Source: Siphonodentalium dalli (Eukaryota > Mollusca > Scaphopoda > Gadilida > Siphonodentaliidae). From it: a DNA stretch of 64,000 nt. Below, one piece after another: positions 57,590-64,000 of the stretch. The position numbers and the translations under genes are program-made. Location of the stretch: assembly GCA_032622095.1 (NCBI GenBank), contig CP136061.1, positions 231,692,944 to 231,756,943 on the forward strand, in the 5' to 3' direction. Each line of letters opens with the position of its first letter. Positions within the stretch are counted from its first letter, which is position 1. The notes under the pieces are model-generated. The model had not been told where the DNA came from. It did not search any database and worked only from the letters and a program-made list of their open reading frames with translations.

Positions 57590-58740
57590 AGAATACACAA
57601 AGTTTCATAATTTCTAACTATTTCCTGATTAGTCTGTCAACCAGCCCATTATCTAACATATTCCATGCCACTTATGTTAGTCTACTGGAGCAACTTAGTT
57701 CTATTATACTAAACTAGCTGAAACATGCAGGCTCCCTTTGGGATCCTATATTCAGCATCGGAGATACCTGTGGCCCCATTTGTTGGACTTCGCACACATT
57801 TTGATCTTAGACAGACCCTTCCATTATAGAGCATTAGACTGTTCCTGTGGCTACGTACCAAACGGCGGCCCCTTTGTGAGCTTCAAGCACATTTTGGTTA
57901 TTGAAATATTTTGATTTATATATATTGTTTTAATATACTTTTTTTTAAAGATTGAATTCCTTGCTCAATTTAACAAAACCAATTTTATTTTATTTGTTTT
58001 AATAAATTTTTTTGAAAAACTAATTATAACATCCGCCAGGGTACCCCGAGTCACCCCCACACCAAATTTGGTTGAACTCGGTCCAGGGGTCTGAGAGAAA
58101 ACTCCGGACAAATCCTACTAGTTTATATATATATTGATGACAAGCAATCATAGCACTATACCAGAATTGGATACTTTCGGTCTTGTGAGACATGATCGGA
58201 GTTGAAAGACATGCACAAAATTAACTGATTGGGTTGATGCACTGATGACAGATATTTTCTACCCATTAATAGTCACATTAATGTTTGAGACAGTTGCTCG
58301 CTCTTTTTCTATGCACACAACGATCTAGGCATTAGTTACATCAGGACAAGTTTACTTATATATGCAAATTTAGGTCATTAATTGCACAGGATACACACAA
58401 TTCCATAATTTCTAACCATTTCCCGATTAGTCTGTCAACCAGCCCATTATCTAGCATTATGCCTTTGTTAGTCTACTGGAGCAACCTCTGTTATAATAAA
58501 TGACAAACAGTCACTATGTGCCAGACTTGGATAATGTAGGTGTTGTGAGAGTAACAGATCATATATGAGTTGATAGACATGCAAATATTTCACTGATTGG
58601 TTTGATGCATTGATGAACAATGTGATGACAGTTATATTCTAGCCATTGATAGTCACATTAATGTTTGAGGCAGTTGCTCTTTTTCCATGCACACAATGAT
58701 CTTGGCTTTAGTTACCGTACATCAAGACAAGTTTATATAT
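57590..58740. repeat. Diverged tandem duplication upstream of G6PD
   Basis: 57590-57710 matches 58385-58500 ('gattagtctgtcaaccagcc', 'ttagtctactggagcaac'), and 58130-58378 matches 58497-58738 ('agtcacattaatgtttgag', 'acaagttta'). About 80% alike by eye. Confidence 0.8.
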
Positions 58741-59211
58741 TTCAGATTTACATTTCTCGAAGCTTCTTTCCGAAGGGTGTCGGGAAGGATTTTTTTCTCC
58801 CCACCGGCCCATATGCAACATGCCATATAGCTTAATGTTATCTCTCCTAAGGCCCATATGAGGTTCCAGTAACATAAATATGGTGTTTTTGCAGTTATAA
58901 ATTCTTATAATATGTTTTAAACTGTTACAAATGTCATATAAGGGCACAAAATGTCTTTAGTAAAAAAATTGCATGCGGGTGTAAAAAACGCGTTTCCAAC
59001 TTATGGCCATTTCAGGGCAAGATTTCCAACCATTGAACTACTTTTGGGTGAACAAAGACAAGGACCATGTCTATTGCGCGAAATTCGACAACTGTCTGAA
59101 TTTCGAGTTCATGGAAGTAAAAGTACATTTTAATGAATGATTTTCGTCTCAAAGTTTGTATAACTGCTTAGTGAATGAAAATTGCTATCTAACTGTCGTT
59201 TGTCGTATCTA

Positions 59212-60182
59212 TGGGGCGCCGTTCTTCTATTTAGTACCTATTTAGTGATATCAGATCATATCACTAATTCATTTTATGATATCACAAAATCGATTTTGTG
59301 ATATCACTAAATGCTTATTATTTTGTGATATTACAAAATCGATTTTGTGATATCATAAAATGAATTAGTGATATCACAAATTCGATTTTGTGATATCACA
59401 TATTCATTTTGTGATATCACTAATTCTGACAACATGACTATTTAGTTACATCACTAATATTATTTTGTGATATCATGAAATATTTTGTGATATCACTAAA
59501 TCGTGTAAATGAATTTATGATATCACAAATTTGATTTTGTGATATCACTAAATGCTACTATTTTGTGATATCACATATTCGATTTTGTGATATCATAAAA
59601 TCATTTAGTGATATCACAAATTCGAATTAGTGATATCACAAAATGATTTTATGATATCACTAAATAGGTAATAAATAGAAGAACGGCGCCCCATAGTAAT
59701 TTGTGATATCACAAAATGAATATGTGATATCACAAATTCGAATATGTGATATCACAAAATAGTAAGCATTTAGTGATATCAATAATTCGATTTTATGATA
59801 TCACAAAATGTTACATAAATAGTAGAATGGCGCGGCAAGCTATGTCATTTCCTATTTATTGATATCACAAAATGAATTAGTGATATCACATATTCAATTT
59901 TATGATATCACAAAATGAATATGTGACATCACAAAATAGAATTAGTGATATCACTAAATGCTACTATTTTGTGATATCACATATTCGATTTTATGATATC
60001 ATAAAATCAATTTGTGATATCAAGAATTCGAATTTGTGATATCTTAAAATATTTAGTGATATCACAAAATAATTTGTGATATCACAAAATGAATTAGTGA
60101 TATCACATAATCGAATTAGTGATATCATAAAATGAATTAGTGATATCACTAAATAGGTAATAAATAGAAGAACGGCTCCCCA
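59212..60182. mobile_element. Foldback element made of GATATC satellite
   Basis: Left TGGGGCGCCGTTCTTCTATT; the right end is its inverse with two changes. Flanks gtcgtatcta and tacgtatcta (59202-59211, 60183-60192) agree at 8 of 10. The interior is dozens of 'tgatatcac' units joined by 8-20 bp linkers, each unit self-complementary. An extra inverse end at 59652-59695 divides it. Confidence 0.82.
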
Positions 60183-60659
60183 TACGTATCTATATTTGCG
60201 CACACTAAATGTCTCTTGTCGAATAGACTGGTTCCTGGTCGAAAGTTGCGAAATTCTGAAAACGTAGTAACCTGACCCCTCCAGCTCTAGTCTGACTATA
60301 TATTCACGCCCCTGATTGTGCCTTTTGTTGCGTTGATCCGTTATCTCATTTCTCAGACGAAAGATTTGACACCAAATGATGTGACAGTGAACATAAAAGC
60401 AAAATTTCAAAACGCTCTTTAATATTTACCGATGATGGACAATGGAACTGCAAACGCTCTTCGTCATTGATTATCCACCCAACCAACATTCAAAACCTGG
60501 AAAAAAACTACCGCTATATAGTGAAAGTCGATGTCTTTCAATAAAACTGTTAACCAGGGCGGACCTGACTCCAACTCCAAACAAGACGGTTGTCAATCAA
60601 ACTATGGAAATTAAAAATTATTGTCCCAGCACAGTTTTGAATTAAAATGAATTTATGAA

Positions 60660-61614
60660 TTGAATTTATTGGAAAGTATCATGGTATATATGTATAATAT
60701 CTATAGATGAGTTAATTTTTTTTATATGTGATAAGTGATCTTCATAGCCAAATGGTAATATTAATTAAATTGTCTTAAAATGTATATGTAGGCCCTATAA
60801 TATTCTTTTTTTTTCTGAATGGAGGGTTTGCAGTTCCCATTGTTTTATAAATCTGACATTATGAACACAATATTGCCCTAAAGGCCCAAAACATTGTATT
60901 ATCAACTTATCCGGTGTAATAAACTGTGGACATGTTGTTTTTGTTGAGTTGCCAATGCGTTTTGTCATCAAGATTGAAGTAAAAATCATTATTATTTTCA
61001 ATGCAGGGGGATTAACTCTATATATTAAAGATAGAGTTCTTCCCCTTTCATTGAAAAAGTTTGAATTCTGTTGCATTCTGGGTGCCAGAGGGGGGGGGGG
61101 GGATCTTCAGCCGTTTTCTATTTCTCTGTGGGCATCTTCTGAGACGCAGATGTTTCAAATAGTGATGAATTATAGTATTTTAATCATATTTTATGGAATA
61201 GATTGTTATTAAAACCGTATATCAAGTCACTTAAAAAAAATCAGAGACTCGAAAATTAAGTGGGCCTTTACTCACTTATTGTCCCAGACATCTTTATAAG
61301 GGGGTGTATATAATTGTTTCAACGGAATTGAGCCACGTGACTTTTCCTTTAAAAGACACACATAATATATGCATCTTGGAGGAGCGAATTGTCATTAAGT
61401 TTAACAATTGCGTACTGCTTACTGACTTATTTTAAGCGCAAGTGGGAGCCACCTTAGATCTCCACGAGTTGCCAATTTTGACAAATATCAGTATATTAAA
61501 AACACATGTACATATCATATAAACAACTAGAACGTAGGCCTACCGTACGGCGGGTAATACATTGAAATTTAATTTGGAAAAATCAATATATTTATGTTTT
61601 ATAATTAAGAACTA
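60660..61614. other. Upstream sequence without recognised gene
   Basis: AT-rich, with a G run at 61091-61102. The ORFs 60795-61076 and 60949-61212 lie on opposite strands over the same bases and match nothing recognised. Confidence 0.45.
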
Positions 61615-63073
61615 TGGGAAGCCAAATGGACATTTAATAACTAATTGAGCTTAAGCGAAATTCGGAATCCCTTATTGCGCTTAAGCTCAATAAGGAATAT
61701 CTTATTGCGCTTAAGGCCTTAAGCGCAATTAGATATTCCCTTATTGCGCTTAAGCGCAAAAAGCGATTCCTTATTGCACTTAAGCGCAATTAGCTCTTAT
61801 TGCGCTTAAGCGCAATAAGAATATTCCTTAAGCGCAATAAGAATATTTTAGCGCAATAAGGAAATTCCTTATTGTGCTTAAGCGCAATTAGAAATTCCTT
61901 ATTGCGCTTAAGCGCAATAAGAGATTCCTTGCGCAATAAGAGATTCATTACGCAATAAGAGATTCCTTTTAAGCGCAATAAGGAATTTCCTTATTGCGCT
62001 TAAGCCCAATAAGGAATATTCGCCCAATAAGGAATTTCCTTATTGCGGTTAAGCGCAATTAGCTCTTATTGCGCTTAAGCGCAATAAGAATATTCCTTAA
62101 GCGCAATAAGAATATTTTAGCGCAATAAAGAATTTCCTTATTGCGCTAAAATATTCTTATTGCGCTTAAGGAATATTCTTATTGCGCTTAAGCCCAATAA
62201 GATCTAATTGCGCTTAACCGCAATAAGGAAATTCCTTATTGGGCCAATATTCCTTATTGGGCTTAAGCGCAATAAGGAAATTCCTTATTGCGCTTAAAAG
62301 GAATCTCTTATTGCGTAATGAATCTCTTATTGCGCAAGGAATCTCAATAAGGAATTTCTAATTGCGCTTATGCGCAATAAGGAATTTCCTTATTGCGCTA
62401 AAATATTCTTATTGCACTTAAGGAATATTCTTATTGCGCTTAAGCGCAATAAGAGCTAATTGCGCTTAAGTGCAATAAGGAATCCCTTATTGCGCTTAAG
62501 CGCAATAAGGGAAGATCTAATTGCGCTTAAGGCCTTAAGCGCAATAAGATATTCCTTATTGAGCTTAAGTGCAATAAGAGATTCCTTGCGCAATAAGAGA
62601 TTCATTACGCAATAAGAGATTCCTTTTAAGCGCAATAAGGAATTTCCTTATTGCGCTTAAGCCCAATAAGGAATATTCGCCCAATAAGGAATTTCCTTAT
62701 TGCGGTTAAGCGCAATTAGCTCTTATTGCGCAATAAGAATATTCCTTAAGCGCAATAAGAATATTTTAGCGCAATAAGGAAATTCCTTATTGCGCTTAAG
62801 CGCAATTAGAAATTCCTCATTGCGCTTAAGCGCAATAAGAGATTCCTTGCACAATAAGAGATTCATTACGCAATAAGAGATTCCTTTTAAGCGCAATAAG
62901 AATTTCCTTATTGTGCTTAAGCCCAATAAGGAATATTCGCCCAATAAGGAATTTCCTTATTGCGGTTAAGCGCAATTAGATCTTCCCTTATTGCGCTTAA
63001 GCCTTAAGCGCAATAAGGGATTCCTTATTGCGCTTAAGCTCAATTATTTATTAAATGTCAATTTGGCTTCCCA
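61615..63073. mobile_element. Foldback element made of TTAAGCGCAATAAGG satellite
   Basis: Ends TGGGAAGCCAAATGGACATT and inverse 'aatgtcaatttggcttccca'. Flanks ttaagaacta and taaagaacta (61605-61614, 63074-63083) agree at 9 of 10. The interior is wholly palindromic units 'gcgcttaagcgc' and 'ggaatttcc' in ~20-35 bp period. ORFs giving 'LIALKRNKE' are satellite translations. Confidence 0.85.
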
Positions 63074-63083
63074 TAAAGAACTA

Positions 63084-64000
63084 TTTTTATATTAATTTTA
63101 TTCTTTTAATTTATTAAATAATATATTAAATAATTTATAAATTAATATAAGCTATATTTTTAAAATGTTGTAGGCCTACTCCATGTACTCAGACATTAAA
63201 TGACCTTGACTTACTACCTGCTCAACGGACAGTCCGTCAATCGAGCGCACCTGTTTTGAAGAAAAGTTTTAAACCACGTCGCGAATATGGATAATCCAAA
63301 TCAAATAATGCAGCAGCTAGAATATGCTACGCAAATAGTTCTTGTAATTAATGTTGTCCAAATCAAATGTTGTCAATTACCCGTTCTAGTTGTTGATATG
63401 TGTGATTAATCTATTGATATTTTGTCTGTTAAGTTTCCTATTGTCGCTTCATTTTTAACTTTTCAATTTCAGCTGACTACGCCACTGCCACAATATTCTG
63501 TAGTCATTCGGTGTCACACATCGACGGGTGAAATTTTTGTCAATACTCTTGGGATCCAAATAAATAGATATTGACTAATTGAGAGAAAATAAACATAGGG
63601 CCCGGAGCGGAATAATATTACAGCCTATGCAGTATGCTGACCCGAGGTGCTACCGTGACGGCTATAGTAGGCCTATGCAGGGGGGATTTCCAATCTCTAC
63701 CAGAGTCCACCAGTCATACTTCTTTTCTGACTCTGTCACCGACTGGGTACAGGTCTGTGGTTTTCTATATTTAGCATAGGGGTTTTCCATCCCGAATAGT
63801 GAACGAATCACCCCAAAGTCAAATGTCCTTTGTGCTTTCATAACTATTCCTGCACTACAAACTTAATGACAGAATGGAGAATTCAGGATTTAGTCAAAAA
63901 TATGGCTTGTTGCCATTCATCGGAAAGCTTTCCCCAAATAAAAACTTTTGTGTTTGAATTCACATGTGTGTTGTTGTGAAAATTTTGTCCATGTGCGTTT
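63084..64000. other. Upstream sequence; family E fragment at 63884-63931
   Basis: 'aggatttagtcaaaaatatg' and 'gttgccattcatcggaaagc' are a piece of a family E arm. No gene is recognised in the rest. Confidence 0.5.

Noticed and set aside
58021-58130. Possible tRNA-like or SINE promoter ('ttggttgaactcggtcc')
   Set aside because: A B-box-like string alone, without an A box at the right spacing or a cloverleaf, is insufficient.
59220-60170. Regularly spaced tgatatcac units resembling a CRISPR array
   Set aside because: Units are 9 bp palindromes with irregular 8-20 bp linkers in a eukaryotic foldback element; no cas genes.
60795-61212. Overlapping ORFs on both strands upstream of G6PD
   Set aside because: No recognised domain; low-complexity ends and a G run inside the plus-strand frame.
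61650-63060. Array of 'LIALKRNKE' repeats as a repeat protein
   Set aside because: Peptides come from the palindromic satellite, appear on both strands and are stopped frequently.

Overview
The window is a piece of an animal nuclear genome. It is AT-rich, with long introns, GT..AG splice sites and very dense short non-autonomous DNA transposons. The only gene I can support is glucose-6-phosphate dehydrogenase (G6PD), on the minus strand. Eleven coding exons run from the start codon at 56643 down to 3037, in phase at every junction. They encode about 528 residues; the last ~28-30 residues must lie beyond the left edge. The repeat style (the recurring phrase 'gggccataactctgg', 'cggacggacgg' tails, frequent 'tacatgta') looks like a marine mollusc, probably a bivalve. 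That placement rests on general resemblance, not on a database match.

Layout in transcription order (right to left). Positions 56644-64000 lie upstream of the gene: a possible TATA box near 56735, a diverged tandem duplication (57590-58740), and two foldback elements built of self-complementary satellites (59212-60182, GATATC type; 61615-63073, TTAAGCGCAATAAGG type). Exon 1 is at 56395-56643. The 17.2 kb intron 1 holds a piggyBac-like MITE, mariner-like MITEs, a 40-base G tract inside a small element, a 177 bp tandem duplication and a 2.4 kb inverted-repeat element. Exon 2 is a 38 nt micro-exon at 39149-39186 and exon 3 is at 36524-36632. The 17.7 kb intron 3 holds the most elaborate structures: a ~5.3 kb foldback element with hAT-like ends and an internal inverted minisatellite (29415-34745), and a 3.6 kb inverted repeat whose two arms were each hit by a different transposon (24121-27725). 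It also holds a hAT-like element with a perfect 8 bp target duplication (21827-22908). Exons 4-11 lie between 18782 and 3037, with 1.3-3.1 kb introns also full of MITEs. Positions 1-3036 are part of intron 11 or sequence beyond it, and include a 19 bp minisatellite and another hAT-like element.

At least eight repeat families recur: (A/B/C) TTAA-target piggyBac-like MITEs sharing one hairpin core; (D) palindromic elements with 8 bp target duplications; (E) near-perfect palindromes flanked by TA (mariner-like); (F) SINE-like dispersed repeats; (G) hAT-like elements with TAGTG... ends; (H) elements with ends like TTAAAGGGGTACTGTAC; (I) elements with ends like TTAAAGGTACT; and MULE-like inverted-repeat elements with 9-10 bp duplications. 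No transposase, RNA gene, CRISPR array or second protein gene was recognised. Nearly all other ORFs are short translations of repeats.
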